The notes under the pieces are model-generated. The model worked only from the letters and a program-made list of their open reading frames with translations. It did not search any database and was not told the DNA's origin. A stretch of DNA of 64,000 nt from Bacteroidota bacterium (GTDB taxonomy: Bacteria > Bacteroidota > Rhodothermia > JANXDC01): positions 1,399,549-1,463,548 of the forward strand of contig AP024675.1 in assembly GCA_025998875.1 (NCBI GenBank). The letters are read 5' to 3'. This document shows positions 51,499 to 62,048 of this stretch, one piece after another. A program made the position numbers and the translations under genes. The stretch's first letter is position 1; the number at the start of each line of letters is the position of its first letter.

Positions 51499-52835
51499 AT
51501 GCTTCGCCTCTCCTTCCTGTTGGGCCTGCTGAGCTGTTGCGTCTCCGGAGTCGTGGGGCAGACGCGCTTGCTCGATCAGATTGTGGCCGTTGTCGAGGAT
51601 CAGCCCATTCTGCGCTCAGAGGTCGATACCCGTTCCTTCCTCTACGTGCAGAGCGGCTATCCGTATTCTGCCAAGCTCTGGGAGCAGGCGCTCGAGGAGC
51701 TCATCCGGGAGCGGATTCTGCTGATCCGGGCCAAAGAGGATACGCTGGTCAAGGTGTCCGAAGATCAAGTGGAGCGGGAGCTTGAACAGCGTCTCAACCA
51801 ACTGGTGCGTCAGCTTGGCTCTGAAGAAAGGGTCCAACAGCTCTACGGCAAGCCGCTGGTGCAGATCAAAAGCGAGTTTCGCGAAGAGGTGCGCAATCAG
51901 CTGCTCATTCAGGAGTATCAGCGCTTGCGTCTGGGCACAATCCGTGCCACCCGCCCTGAGGTGGAGGCCTGGTTCCGCTCCATCCCCGAAGATAGCCTGC
52001 CGCTTATTCCCACCATGGTCGAGCTGGCTCATATCGTGGCCAAGCCCAGGGTAAACCCCGAGGCGCGCGCCCGCGCGCTGGCGTTGGCCCAGGCCTTGCG
52101 CGACAGCTTGCGTCAGGGGAAAGATTTTGCCCAGCTGGCCAGGCGCTACTCCCAGGATCCGGGGACCGCTCCCGAAGGGGGCTATCTGGGGGAGTTTCAC
52201 TTAAGCGAGCTCATTCCGGAGTTCGCCGCCGCCGCTTCTGCGCTGGAGCCGGGTCAGATTTCCGAGGTCGTCGAAACGCCCTTTGGGTTTCACCTCATCC
52301 GGTTGCATGAGAAGCGGGGGGATGTGATCGCCACAAGCCACATCCTCATCCGCCTGAGCCCGGAGGCGCTGGATCCGGGGCCGGCTATAGAGAAACTGCG
52401 TGCCCTCCGGGATTCCATCCTCGTGCACCGGCGCCCTTTCCATGAGATGGCGCGCAAGTATTCCGAGGACCCGGAGACGGCCCCGCTCGGAGGCCAGATC
52501 CTCAATCCACAAACCGGCCAGCGGAGTCTTCCTCTGGAGGCGCTCGATCCCCTGTTCCGCGAGACCGTCGATACCCTTCAGGTGGGGCAGATCAGCCATC
52601 CGGGTCCGTTTCAGATGCTCGACGGAAAGCTGGCCTATCACATTGTTTGGCTGCAGCGCCGCGTAGAGGCGCATCGGGCCAATCTGGAGCAGGACTATCC
52701 CCAGCTCGAGCAGGTCTTTCTGGCCCAGAAACGGCAACAGGTGCTCGAAGAGCTGGTGCGTCAGGCCGCGCGGGGTATATACGTGGAGATCCGCATCCCC
52801 CTTTCTCATCCCATAGCCTGGTTGGAGCATGGTCC

Positions 52836-52839
<4 letters not shown>
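51499..52839 (+). CDS. surA: SurA-like periplasmic chaperone/isomerase
   Basis: A 446-residue secreted protein with signal peptide and AAAGGAA before ATG. The mature start LLDQIVAVVEDQPILRSEV is the SurA N-terminal signature. Two parvulin domains follow: ELAHIVAKPRV to GGYLGEFHLSELIPEF and FGFHLIRL, then TSHILIRLS to a shortened partner. It guides outer-membrane proteins to the BAM complex. Its stop overlaps moxR. Confidence 0.92.
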
Positions 52840-53840
<1,001 letters not shown>

Positions 53841-53847
53841 CGCAAAG

Positions 53848-55515
53848 GTGCGTGGCTGCTGGCTACGTCTCTCCGGCTGGCTTTGGGCTGGCCTGTTGCT
53901 GGGAGCACTTCTTCCGGGCCCCGGGGTGAGCCAGGTGCGCTACTGGATTTTTCTGCGGGACAAGCCCGAGGCGCTCAGCTTCCGGCCTTCGGACTCCTGG
54001 CTGAGCCCCGAGGCCTGGATGCGCCGCTTGCAGGTGGGCTCCTATCCGCTCTGGAGCGAAGAGGACGCCCCGCTCAGCCCGCATTATCTGCAGGCGCTGG
54101 CCGCGCTGGGGATCCGACCCGTGGTGCAGAGCCGCTGGTTCAATGCCGTCTCCGCCGCGCTCACCGACGAACAGCGTGCCGCGGTGGAACGGTTGCCCTT
54201 CGTGGAGGCCGTACGCCCGGTCGCCCGGATCGCCCCGCCTGATCCCCTCGAATACAGGCCGCTTGCCCCTCCGCCTCCGGTTGCCTTCGGACTGGAGTAT
54301 GGGCCCTCGCGGGCGCAACTGGCCCTCTGCGGCGTTCCACGCCTGCACGAGCTCGGTCTTTCTGGAAGAGGCGTGCGGATCGGATTTCTGGATGCGGGTT
54401 TTGCCCTGGAGGGGCATCCCGCCTTTCGCGCTCTGCTGGCAGAGGGGCGGCTCAAAGGACAGCGCGACTTCGTCGAGGGGGATGAGGACGTCTCCAATAC
54501 ACCGACCCATGGCACGGCCGTGGTATCCATCGCGGTTGGGTTTGATCCAGGCCGGCTGATCGGTCCGGCCTACGGAGCGGAGATCGTACTGGCGCGCACG
54601 GAGGACGTCACTTCGGAAACGCTCCAGGAGGAGGATTTCTGGGTGGCCGGCCTGGAGTGGCTTGAGGCGCAGGGGGTGCGTCTGGTGAATTCTTCGCTGG
54701 GCTATACCACCTTCGACGGGGGCATCGGGGACCATACGTATCGGGATCTGGACGGCCGAAGCACGCTCGTGACGCGCGCGGCCAACCGCGCCGCCGCGCG
54801 CGGTGTGCTCGTCATCAACGCGGCGGGCAACGAAGGAGCCCGCTCCTGGCGATACGTGGTCGCACCAGCGGACGGGGATTCCGTGCTCGCCGTCGGCGCC
54901 GTGCAGGCCAATGGCTTGCTGGCTTCTTTTAGCAGTCGGGGACCTACCTATGATGGCCGGATCAAACCCGATGTCTGCGCTATGGGCGTCGGGGTCGTAC
55001 TGGCCACCCCGAACGGGGGATATGCTCAGGGTAGCGGCACCTCCTTTGCCGCTCCGATCGTAACCGGCCTGCTGGCGCTTGTGCTGGAGCGCTTCCCGAC
55101 GCTGCGGCCGGGAGACCTGCTCAAGCTGGCCCGTCGGTCCGGCACCCGGGCGCAGGAGCCCGACAACGACTACGGATACGGCGTGCTCGACGGGGTTCGC
55201 CTGCTCGATCAGGCCCGGGCTTTTGTGGCTCTCCCCGGAGAAGGGCAGGGGCCTCTGGGTAAACCCTATCCCCACCCCTTCCGGGAAGGGGTGTGGGTGC
55301 CGGTGGCTGTATCCGGACCTCTGCGGGCGGAGGTGTTTTCCCCCCTGGGCCAGCGGATACGGATCCTCGAAGCCCTCGGGCTCGGATCCGGTGCGTTGCT
55401 GTACTGGGATGGCCGTACAGAATCCGGTATGCCCGCCTCCGCCGGGGTGTATGTGCTGCGTCTGCAGTTCGAGGGACGCCTGTTCTGCTCCACGCTGGTC
55501 AAGATCGGCTCCTGA
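53848..55515 (+). CDS. Subtilisin-like serine protease with T9SS sorting domain
   Basis: A 555-residue secreted S8 peptidase. The GTG at 53848 starts a signal peptide (LSGWLWAGLLLGALLPGPG), better than the frame-open ATG at 53791. A propeptide-like region is followed by the catalytic triad: Asp in IGFLDAGF, His in THGTAVVS, Ser in GSGTSFAAPIVTG, plus Asn in AAGNEG. The last roughly 80 residues (PYPHPF, then LLYWDGRTESGMPASAGVYV) form a type A C-terminal sorting domain for type IX secretion. It is seven bases after moxR. Confidence 0.9.
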   Translation: MRGCWLRLSGWLWAGLLLGALLPGPGVSQVRYWIFLRDKPEALSFRPSDSWLSPEAWMRRLQVGSYPLWSEEDAPLSPHYLQALAALGIRPVVQSRWFNAVSAALTDEQRAAVERLPFVEAVRPVARIAPPDPLEYRPLAPPPPVAFGLEYGPSRAQLALCGVPRLHELGLSGRGVRIGFLDAGFALEGHPAFRALLAEGRLKGQRDFVEGDEDVSNTPTHGTAVVSIAVGFDPGRLIGPAYGAEIVLARTEDVTSETLQEEDFWVAGLEWLEAQGVRLVNSSLGYTTFDGGIGDHTYRDLDGRSTLVTRAANRAAARGVLVINAAGNEGARSWRYVVAPADGDSVLAVGAVQANGLLASFSSRGPTYDGRIKPDVCAMGVGVVLATPNGGYAQGSGTSFAAPIVTGLLALVLERFPTLRPGDLLKLARRSGTRAQEPDNDYGYGVLDGVRLLDQARAFVALPGEGQGPLGKPYPHPFREGVWVPVAVSGPLRAEVFSPLGQRIRILEALGLGSGALLYWDGRTESGMPASAGVYVLRLQFEGRLFCSTLVKIGS

Positions 55516-55518
55516 AAG

Positions 55519-57663
55519 ATGCTCTATACGGCTCATGGGCCCGGATGGTGGTTGCTCTGGCTCATCCTGGGTATCGGGGTGGCCTACTGGATGTATCGGC
55601 GGACGGAGCCGGAACTGCCCCGCTGGAAGCGTTTCGGTATGGCCTCTTTGCGCGCGGCCGCGATCAGCCTGCTGGGGATGTTGCTTCTGGAGCCCGTATG
55701 GAGTTTTCGGCGCCTTTCCTCTCTACGGCCCCAGATTCTCTGGCTGGTGGATGATTCCCGGAGCCTGAATACGTCTACTCCCTCCGGGGTGCCTGCCGAA
55801 ACCGTGCGAAATCTGGTGCGCATGCTCCAGGAGGCCGATTGGCGTACGCTCGAGCCGGTCTGGTTGCGTTTTGCCGAGGATACAGCCCCGCTGGCGCATC
55901 CGGATTCGCTGCGTTTTTCCGGACGCCGCACGAACATCTGGCGCGCCCTGGAGGCCGCCTCTTCCCGGTACCGGGAACGAACCCGGGCGCTTGTGCTCAT
56001 CACGGACGGCAACCACAATACGGGCCCCAATCCCCTCTATGGCCTTGAGCGCCTGGCCCTTCCGGTCTACGTGCTGGCCGTCGGAGACAGCACACCCCGA
56101 CGGGATGTGCGCATCGAGCGCGTGCTGGCCGGGCTGATCGCCTACGTGGGCTCGGAGGTTCCGGTGTCCGTTTCCGTGGCCGCTTCGGGCTTCGATCAGC
56201 CCGTGCCCGTTGTCGCCCGTCTGGAGCGGGAAGGCCGGGAACTTGCCCGCGAAGCCCTTTTCGTGGAGCCCGGCCGGAGTGCGCTCGTGGAGTTTCGTCT
56301 GGTTCCGGATCGGCCTGGCCGGCAACTCTACCGGGTGCGTCTGGATCCCCAGCCGGGGGAGTATACGTACGCCAACAACGAGGCCTCCTTTGCCATTGAC
56401 GTGTTGGATCGCCGCCGCCGGGTGCTTGTGGTGGCCGGGGCGCCCGATCCGGACGTGGCCCTCCTGCGGCATGTGCTGGCGCTGGACCCGGAGCTCGAAG
56501 TTGAAGGGCGTACCCAGAAGAACGCCGCCGAATTCTACGAGGGCCCGCTTCCAGATCGCCTGGACGAATTTCAGGCCCTGTTTCTGGTGGGTTTTCCCGG
56601 TCGGGTTCCCATGGAATCCGCATTGCAGCGGCTGCGTCGGGCCGTGCTGGAGGAGGGGGTACCCGTGATTTTCGTGCTGAGCCGGCAGACAGATCTGACC
56701 CGGTTACAGGAGGCCTTCGGTGCGGTGTGGCCCGTGAACCTACAGCCCCGGAGCCTGCAGCAGGAGCTGGCCGTATTCTTCGAACCCACCGGCGCCGGTC
56801 GTGCACATCCCGTCCTGGAGCCCCCGGAGGGGCGAAGCGAAGCGGACTGGGACAAACTGCCCCCCGTTTTCACCTTCGAGGGCGTTTTTGAGCCCCGGCC
56901 CGCGGCCCGGGTTCTGGCCACCATGCGGGTCCGGGATGTGCGCCTGCCAGAACCCCTGCTTGTGGTCCAACAGCTGGGTCGGACGCGCTCGGCCGCGCTG
57001 CTGGGCTGGGGGTGGTGGCGCTGGAAAACTCTGGGGGAGGCCACGGCCGGTGTGGGGGCGCTCTACGACGGCTTGATGCGCAACCTGCTTCGCTGGGCCT
57101 CGGCCGTGCGCGATGAGCGTCGAGTGCGGGTGCGCCCCGCGCAGCTGGTCTACGACCCCCAGGAGGCGATCGATTTCCTCGGCCAGGTCTACGACGAAAG
57201 CCTCCAGCCCCTTTCGGACGCAGAAGTCTGGGTTCAGCTTCGCGGCCCTGGTGGAGGGGAACGCCGTTTTGTGCTCCAACCCCGGGGTGAGGGCCGCTAC
57301 GAGGCGCGCATCGATCCCTTGCCCCCCGGCCTGTATCGCTACCAGGCCGAAGCCCGGCGAGCCGGGGAACGGATAGGCACGGACTCGGGCGAACTTCTGG
57401 TCGAGCCGCTGGACCTGGAGGCCCAGCAGACCCAGCTCAACCTGCCCCTGCTTCGCCAGCTTGCCGCCCGCTCCGGGGGTGAGCTATTCGGTCCTAATGC
57501 GGTCGAGGCGCTCCAGGATCGGCTCCGCAGCCGGCACGGAACCGTGGAGCTTCGGGAGCAAACCGTGCGCATCGCCTTCTGGCAACACCCCGCGGTGTTG
57601 GCCATCCTGCTGTTGCTGTTGGCTTCGGAATGGATCTGGCGCAGGCGGAACAGCCTTCCCTGA
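55519..57663 (+). CDS. VWA-like membrane protein of large Bat/YfbK-related type
   Basis: A 714-residue protein with two N-terminal helices and a C-terminal helix. A VWA-type domain begins ILWLVDDSRSLNTS (Asp-x-Ser-x-Ser) and LITDGNHNTG. A central Rossmann-like portion (VLVVAGAPDPDVALLRHVL, then ALFLVGFPG) resembles the glutamine-amidotransferase-like domain of Bacteroidota VWA proteins, without a catalytic Cys. Following moxR, it may be one of its clients. Confidence 0.75.
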   Translation: MLYTAHGPGWWLLWLILGIGVAYWMYRRTEPELPRWKRFGMASLRAAAISLLGMLLLEPVWSFRRLSSLRPQILWLVDDSRSLNTSTPSGVPAETVRNLVRMLQEADWRTLEPVWLRFAEDTAPLAHPDSLRFSGRRTNIWRALEAASSRYRERTRALVLITDGNHNTGPNPLYGLERLALPVYVLAVGDSTPRRDVRIERVLAGLIAYVGSEVPVSVSVAASGFDQPVPVVARLEREGRELAREALFVEPGRSALVEFRLVPDRPGRQLYRVRLDPQPGEYTYANNEASFAIDVLDRRRRVLVVAGAPDPDVALLRHVLALDPELEVEGRTQKNAAEFYEGPLPDRLDEFQALFLVGFPGRVPMESALQRLRRAVLEEGVPVIFVLSRQTDLTRLQEAFGAVWPVNLQPRSLQQELAVFFEPTGAGRAHPVLEPPEGRSEADWDKLPPVFTFEGVFEPRPAARVLATMRVRDVRLPEPLLVVQQLGRTRSAALLGWGWWRWKTLGEATAGVGALYDGLMRNLLRWASAVRDERRVRVRPAQLVYDPQEAIDFLGQVYDESLQPLSDAEVWVQLRGPGGGERRFVLQPRGEGRYEARIDPLPPGLYRYQAEARRAGERIGTDSGELLVEPLDLEAQQTQLNLPLLRQLAARSGGELFGPNAVEALQDRLRSRHGTVELREQTVRIAFWQHPAVLAILLLLLASEWIWRRRNSLP

Positions 57664-57703
57664 TCGAGCATTCTACTTCTTCGGAGACAGCGGGAACAGA
57701 GAT

Positions 57704-60058
57704 ATGCGTCTGTTCATATGCGGGCTTCTGCTCTTCGGGTTGTACGGCATTCCCCTTTGTGCGCAGAACGACTCCCTCTATATCCGACAGGGACAGGAGG
57801 CCTTCCGGGCCAAGGACTGGGTGGCCGCCGAGCGGGCTTTCCGGCAGGCCCTCTCCATTAACGAGCAAAACGCGGAGGTGCACTACCAGCTTGCCCGGGT
57901 CTACTGGGAGATGGGCAACCGGCGCGCGGCCGGTCAGGAGCTGGATCGCGCCCTGGAGCTGGACCCCGATAACGTTCGCTACCTCGTGGCCCGGCTCGAG
58001 CATCTGCGCCAGGAGACAAGCTTCGCCCTGTGGGATCTGATCAACGAGGCCCGACGTCGTGAACTGGCCCGCCGTATTCTGCGCCTGGATCCCGAAAACG
58101 CCTTCGCGCTCGAGGCGCTGGGAGAATCCTACGCTAACGACTACTGGCGCTACCGCGACGCGGTCTCTCTTACGGAGACGACCTTCTACGATTTCCCCTT
58201 CCGTCAGGAGGATAACCCGGATAACAATCCATTCCGCCGTCTGGATGAAACCGTGGGTGGGGAGCAGACCAGGCCTTCGGATGAGGCGCCCGGACCAGGA
58301 GGCGTCGAGGTAGAGCGGGGGCTTTCTTTTCTGGAGGCGTTCGGGGTGCAGGGTGAGCAGGTGGCCCTCCTGTCGCAGCGCCTCCTGCGGGCCGCTTTTC
58401 TGGAAGACCCCTTCGATCTGGAGCTGTTGCGCCAGCAGGGAGAGCCGGTCTCTGACTGGAGCGCGCGCGGGGAACGCGCCTATCGAATGGCGCGGCAGTT
58501 TCTGGAGCGCGCCCTGGATCGAGACCCTATGCGTCGGGGTGCCTACGAGAAACTCTTCCGCATTTACATGCTCCGCAACGAACTGGCCCCGGCCTATGCC
58601 CTGCTCCGCCAGATGTATGAATTCTTTCCCGAGGATCCCTCAACCTGGCTGTACCTGGGCCTTTTGCACTACCGCGCCCGGCGCTACGATGAAGCCGATA
58701 AGGCCTTTCAAACCGCTTTCCACTACGATTCCACGCTGAAGGCCATCTTCGAGGACGTCTCCGCGCTCGTGCCGGAATCGGAGCGCAAAGCCTACGAAGC
58801 CGATCCGCAGGGCTACAGCGCCCGATTCTGGGCGAGCAAAAAGCCCCGTCTCCTGGTACCCTACAACGAGCGCAAGCTGGAGCATTTCGCCCGTATGGTG
58901 TATGCCGATCTGCTCTTCCGGGTCGAGGCCCTTGGGCTGCGCGGCTGGCAGACGGAACGTGGGCGCATCCTTATCCGGTATGGCATCCCGCCCCGGAGCA
59001 TCAAGCTGCTTCCCTGGATGGTGGCCTCCGGAGAGTCGCTCAACCTGAGCGAGCAGATGCGCACCTTCGATATCTGGGATTACGGGCGCTTTCGCTTCGT
59101 CTTCGTCGATGAGATGCGCAACGGCAACTTCATTCTCTATGCCCCGCCGGCCTCGCATAAAAACCCCTGGATGGTGGACTACGTGATCAAGGCGCGCGAG
59201 ACATTCCGCCAGCTTCCGGAGTATTACCGCTTCGAGCCCCCTGGACGGCTCTTCCGCATGCCCTATCTAATCTCCACGTTCCGGGGCCGAGAGGGAAAAA
59301 CCGATATGGTGGTGCCCTACGGGGTTCCGATCACCAATCCCGATGCGCTCGGGCGCAGTGTGCTTGTGGCTCAGCAGGGGCTTTTTCTTGTCGACGCCGG
59401 GCGCACGATACGGGCCGAGCGACGGAATACGCTCTACGGGTTGCGTCCCGAGCGGGTGGTTCGCTTTCGTAAGGCCGCGCTCTGGATCGATGCCGAACAG
59501 CTCTCCGTGGAGCCGGGGCGCTACCGGCTTTCGCTGGAGTTCGAAGAAAGCACCACGCACGCGCTGGCGCTGGAGCAGAGCGAGCTTGTGGTTCCCGACT
59601 ATACGGGTTCCCGCTTCGCGATGAGCGATCTGCTGCTCGCCTATCAGGTCGAAGAGGCCGAGGCGCCCAGGGCCGGTGAGCCCGTGCTCTGGCGCAACGG
59701 GTTTCGCCTTCAACCGGCTCCCTGGGCGGTTTTCTCCCGCACACAGCCCGTGTACGTGTATTTCGAGCTCTACAACCTGAGCCTGCAGAACGGCCGAAGC
59801 GCCTTCGAGGTAGAGGCGATTGTGCGGCCTCGGCATCAGGCCCGGGGTGTTGCCCGATTGTGGCGCGCCGTGGCTGGCTCTCCCCGGGGGGTTTCCGTGC
59901 GCGCCCGGTTCTCCGGGACCGGCCCGGACCTGATGCGCTACCTGCAAATTGACGTAAGCCGCCTGGATCCCGGCTGGTATACGCTCACGCTCCGTGTACG
60001 GGACCTGCACAGCCGCCACGTAGAGCAGGCCGAACGCCCGCTGTACCTGGAAGAGTGA
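57704..60058 (+). CDS. TPR and GWxTD-domain exported protein
   Basis: A 784-residue protein with signal peptide (MRLFICGLLLFGLYGIPLCA), N-terminal TPRs (DSLYIRQGQEAFRAKDWVAA, NAEVHYQLARVYWEMGN) and a GWxTD-type domain at RGWQTERGRILIRYGIP (Glu for Asp), then beta-rich segments. GWxTD proteins are restricted mainly to FCB bacteria and have no established function. The ATG at 57704 is used; the frame is open to 57461 inside the previous gene. Confidence 0.82.
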   Translation: MRLFICGLLLFGLYGIPLCAQNDSLYIRQGQEAFRAKDWVAAERAFRQALSINEQNAEVHYQLARVYWEMGNRRAAGQELDRALELDPDNVRYLVARLEHLRQETSFALWDLINEARRRELARRILRLDPENAFALEALGESYANDYWRYRDAVSLTETTFYDFPFRQEDNPDNNPFRRLDETVGGEQTRPSDEAPGPGGVEVERGLSFLEAFGVQGEQVALLSQRLLRAAFLEDPFDLELLRQQGEPVSDWSARGERAYRMARQFLERALDRDPMRRGAYEKLFRIYMLRNELAPAYALLRQMYEFFPEDPSTWLYLGLLHYRARRYDEADKAFQTAFHYDSTLKAIFEDVSALVPESERKAYEADPQGYSARFWASKKPRLLVPYNERKLEHFARMVYADLLFRVEALGLRGWQTERGRILIRYGIPPRSIKLLPWMVASGESLNLSEQMRTFDIWDYGRFRFVFVDEMRNGNFILYAPPASHKNPWMVDYVIKARETFRQLPEYYRFEPPGRLFRMPYLISTFRGREGKTDMVVPYGVPITNPDALGRSVLVAQQGLFLVDAGRTIRAERRNTLYGLRPERVVRFRKAALWIDAEQLSVEPGRYRLSLEFEESTTHALALEQSELVVPDYTGSRFAMSDLLLAYQVEEAEAPRAGEPVLWRNGFRLQPAPWAVFSRTQPVYVYFELYNLSLQNGRSAFEVEAIVRPRHQARGVARLWRAVAGSPRGVSVRARFSGTGPDLMRYLQIDVSRLDPGWYTLTLRVRDLHSRHVEQAERPLYLEE

Positions 60059-60061
60059 TCT

Positions 60062-60736
60062 ATGCTCCGCAGACGCCGAGTGGATACCACCCTGCTCACG
60101 CTCGGGACCCTGAACGCAGTGCTGGCCTTGCTGATCGCGCTTGTGCATCTGGTTCCGGTAGATCCACCGGACTCCCAACCCCGCTTTGTGGATGCGCGGG
60201 CCAGGGAGGTGCTCACATTGGACGAGATCCCGCAGACCGCCCCCGGTGCTCCCCCTCCGCCTCCGGTGGTGCCCCTGCCCCCGGTGGTGCTGCCCGATGA
60301 TGAGCTGCTCGAGCCCGAACCGATACCCGTTCCGGAGCCGGATCTGCCCATGAGCCCCTCAAGCCTCAATCCCCCCGTCCCCGGGACGGGATCTCCCGGG
60401 CGTTCCGGTCCGCTCCGGCTCGAAGAGGTGGAGATCAGCCCGCAACCTATCCGGGTGGTGGAGCCCGAATATCCGTCCGAGGCGCGCAGGCGCCGCATCC
60501 GGGCCGAGATCGTGGTGCGGGTACTCGTTGACGAGCGCGGTCGGGTGAGCGAACCCGTGATCTTGCGCCGCTTGCTCTATGGGCGCCAGAACACCCCGCA
60601 GGAGGTAGATCAGCTGGGCTACGGGCTCGAGGAGGCCGCCCTGGCCGCTGCCCTGCGCTGGCTGTTTCGGCCCGCCGAGCATCGGGGGGAACGGGTGCAG
60701 ACGTACACGATAATCACCTTTCACTTCGGCCACTGA
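60062..60736 (+). CDS. TonB-like energy transducer
   Basis: A 224-residue protein: N-terminal helix (LLTLGTLNAVLALLIALVHL), a long Pro-rich spacer (about 60-110, PPPPPVVPLPPVVLP), then a TonB C-terminal domain (VVEPEYPSEARRRRIRAEIVVRVLVDERGRVSEP, split across strands, ending TIITFHF). It couples inner-membrane force to outer-membrane receptors. No exbB/exbD is in the window. It follows the GWxTD gene by three bases. Confidence 0.85.
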   Translation: MLRRRRVDTTLLTLGTLNAVLALLIALVHLVPVDPPDSQPRFVDARAREVLTLDEIPQTAPGAPPPPPVVPLPPVVLPDDELLEPEPIPVPEPDLPMSPSSLNPPVPGTGSPGRSGPLRLEEVEISPQPIRVVEPEYPSEARRRRIRAEIVVRVLVDERGRVSEPVILRRLLYGRQNTPQEVDQLGYGLEEAALAAALRWLFRPAEHRGERVQTYTIITFHFGH

Positions 60737-60743
60737 GGCTTTT

Positions 60744-60765
60744 TACTTTTGGCTCATCAGAGCCA
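60744..60765 (+). promoter_or_regulatory. TACTTTTG element and adjoining hairpin
   Basis: TACTTTTG (60744-60751) matches TAnnTTTG exactly though no TTTG is found at -33. It abuts a perfect six-base hairpin TGGCTC (60750-60755) / GAGCCA (60760-60765). The hairpin would sit near the 5' end of the HD gene mRNA. Tentative. Confidence 0.35.
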
Positions 60766-60777
60766 GCGGGAAAGGCC

Positions 60778-61341
60778 ATGATGACGCTTGCCGAAGCCCG
60801 GACACTCATGGAGAGCTGGACACAGGCCGAGCACCTGCGCCGGCATATGCGCGCGGTCGAAGTGGCCATGGGCCATTACGCGCGCTTCTTCGGGGAAGAG
60901 GAAACAAGCTGGCGCATTGTCGGCCTGTTGCATGACATGGATTATGAGCGCCACCCTTCTCCTGAGGAACACCCCTATGTGGCCGTGGCTTACCTGCGCT
61001 CCCTGGGGGTGCCGGAGCCCTGGCTGGAGGCCATTCTGGGGCATGCCGACTATACGGGTGTGGCGCGCCGCAGCCGGATGGCCCGCGCCCTGTATGCGGT
61101 CGATGAGATGACGGGCTTTGTGCTCGCCTGCGCCTACGTGCGTCCCCGGGGGCTGGAAGATCTGGAGCCGCGTTCGGTGATCAAGAAGATGAAAGACCGC
61201 GCCTTCGCCGCAGCCGTCAACCGAGACGACCTCCGACGCGGCGCCGAAGAGCTCGGCCTGCCCCTCGAAGAGCACATCGGACATGTGATCACGGCCCTGC
61301 GGGATGAGGCCGATTATCTCGGGCTGGAACGGAAGGGTTAA
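60778..61341 (+). CDS. HD-domain phosphohydrolase
   Basis: A 187-residue protein of the HDIG type: HLRRHMRAVEVAM, the metal-binding HD in GLLHDMDYERHP and ILGHADYTG. Related proteins act on nucleotides or related phosphates; substrate unknown. AAAGG precedes the double ATG (60778/60781). It converges with the REC-HisKA gene with a four-base overlap. Confidence 0.85.
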   Translation: MMTLAEARTLMESWTQAEHLRRHMRAVEVAMGHYARFFGEEETSWRIVGLLHDMDYERHPSPEEHPYVAVAYLRSLGVPEPWLEAILGHADYTGVARRSRMARALYAVDEMTGFVLACAYVRPRGLEDLEPRSVIKKMKDRAFAAAVNRDDLRRGAEELGLPLEEHIGHVITALRDEADYLGLERKG

Positions 61342-62048
61342 CTCTCCCCGGCCGACCGCCAGATATCCAGCATGCTCGTATCCACGTAATCCGTGAGCAC
61401 GATCTTCTTGAGCGCGGCCAGCCGTTTGGTGATCTCCGCAATCCGATCGGCCGCCTCGTTGATCGCCTCCAGCGCCTGCACCACCTCCGCATCGAGCTCA
61501 TAGACAGAGGCCAAGCTCAGCAACATCTGCGCATACCCCGTAATGATAGAAAGGGGGTTGTTGATCTCGTGATTGATCGCGGCCACGGTCTGTTGCAGGA
61601 GCCGGAGCTTTTCCAGCTCGCTGCGCTGCGCCTCCAGTTCGGCCAGCCGGCGTTCCAGCTCCCGCCGTCGCAGTACGTCCTGCAGTACAAGAGGGAGCTT
61701 TTCCAGATGGCTCAGATCGGGATCCTTGGTCAGGTAGTCATAGGCGCCGGCCTTCATAGCCGCCACGGCCACATCTTCCCGGCCCACCCCCGTTAAGACC
61801 ACCACGGGGGTCGTATGCCCCAGCGTGCGCACATGGGCGATCACCTCCAGCCCATCTCCATCGGGCAGATTATGGTCCGTCAGAATCAGGTCGAAAGGGG
61901 CTCCTGCGCGCAGCCGTTCCAGACAGGCGGCGACGGTCTCGACCGTCTCCAGATGCGCTTCCGGCATCGTGCGCTCGATAGTCCGACGCACAAGCAGGGT
62001 ATCGCCCCGGTTATCCTCCACAAGCAGGATGCGCAGCGGATTGCTCAT
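61338..62048 (-). CDS. REC receiver with HisKA-like dimerization domain, no ATPase
   Basis: A 236-residue protein. Residues 1-120 form a receiver with phospho-acceptor D58 in LILTDHNLPDG and K108 in YLTKDP. A coiled linker follows, then an H-box (AINHEINNPLSIITGYAQM, H160) and a second helix, but no N, G1 or G2 box of an HATPase domain. It could be phosphorylated by the adjacent PAS kinase, whose stop overlaps its start (ATGA), and may act as a phosphotransfer intermediate. Confidence 0.85.
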   Translation of the reverse strand: MSNPLRILLVEDNRGDTLLVRRTIERTMPEAHLETVETVAACLERLRAGAPFDLILTDHNLPDGDGLEVIAHVRTLGHTTPVVVLTGVGREDVAVAAMKAGAYDYLTKDPDLSHLEKLPLVLQDVLRRRELERRLAELEAQRSELEKLRLLQQTVAAINHEINNPLSIITGYAQMLLSLASVYELDAEVVQALEAINEAADRIAEITKRLAALKKIVLTDYVDTSMLDIWRSAGES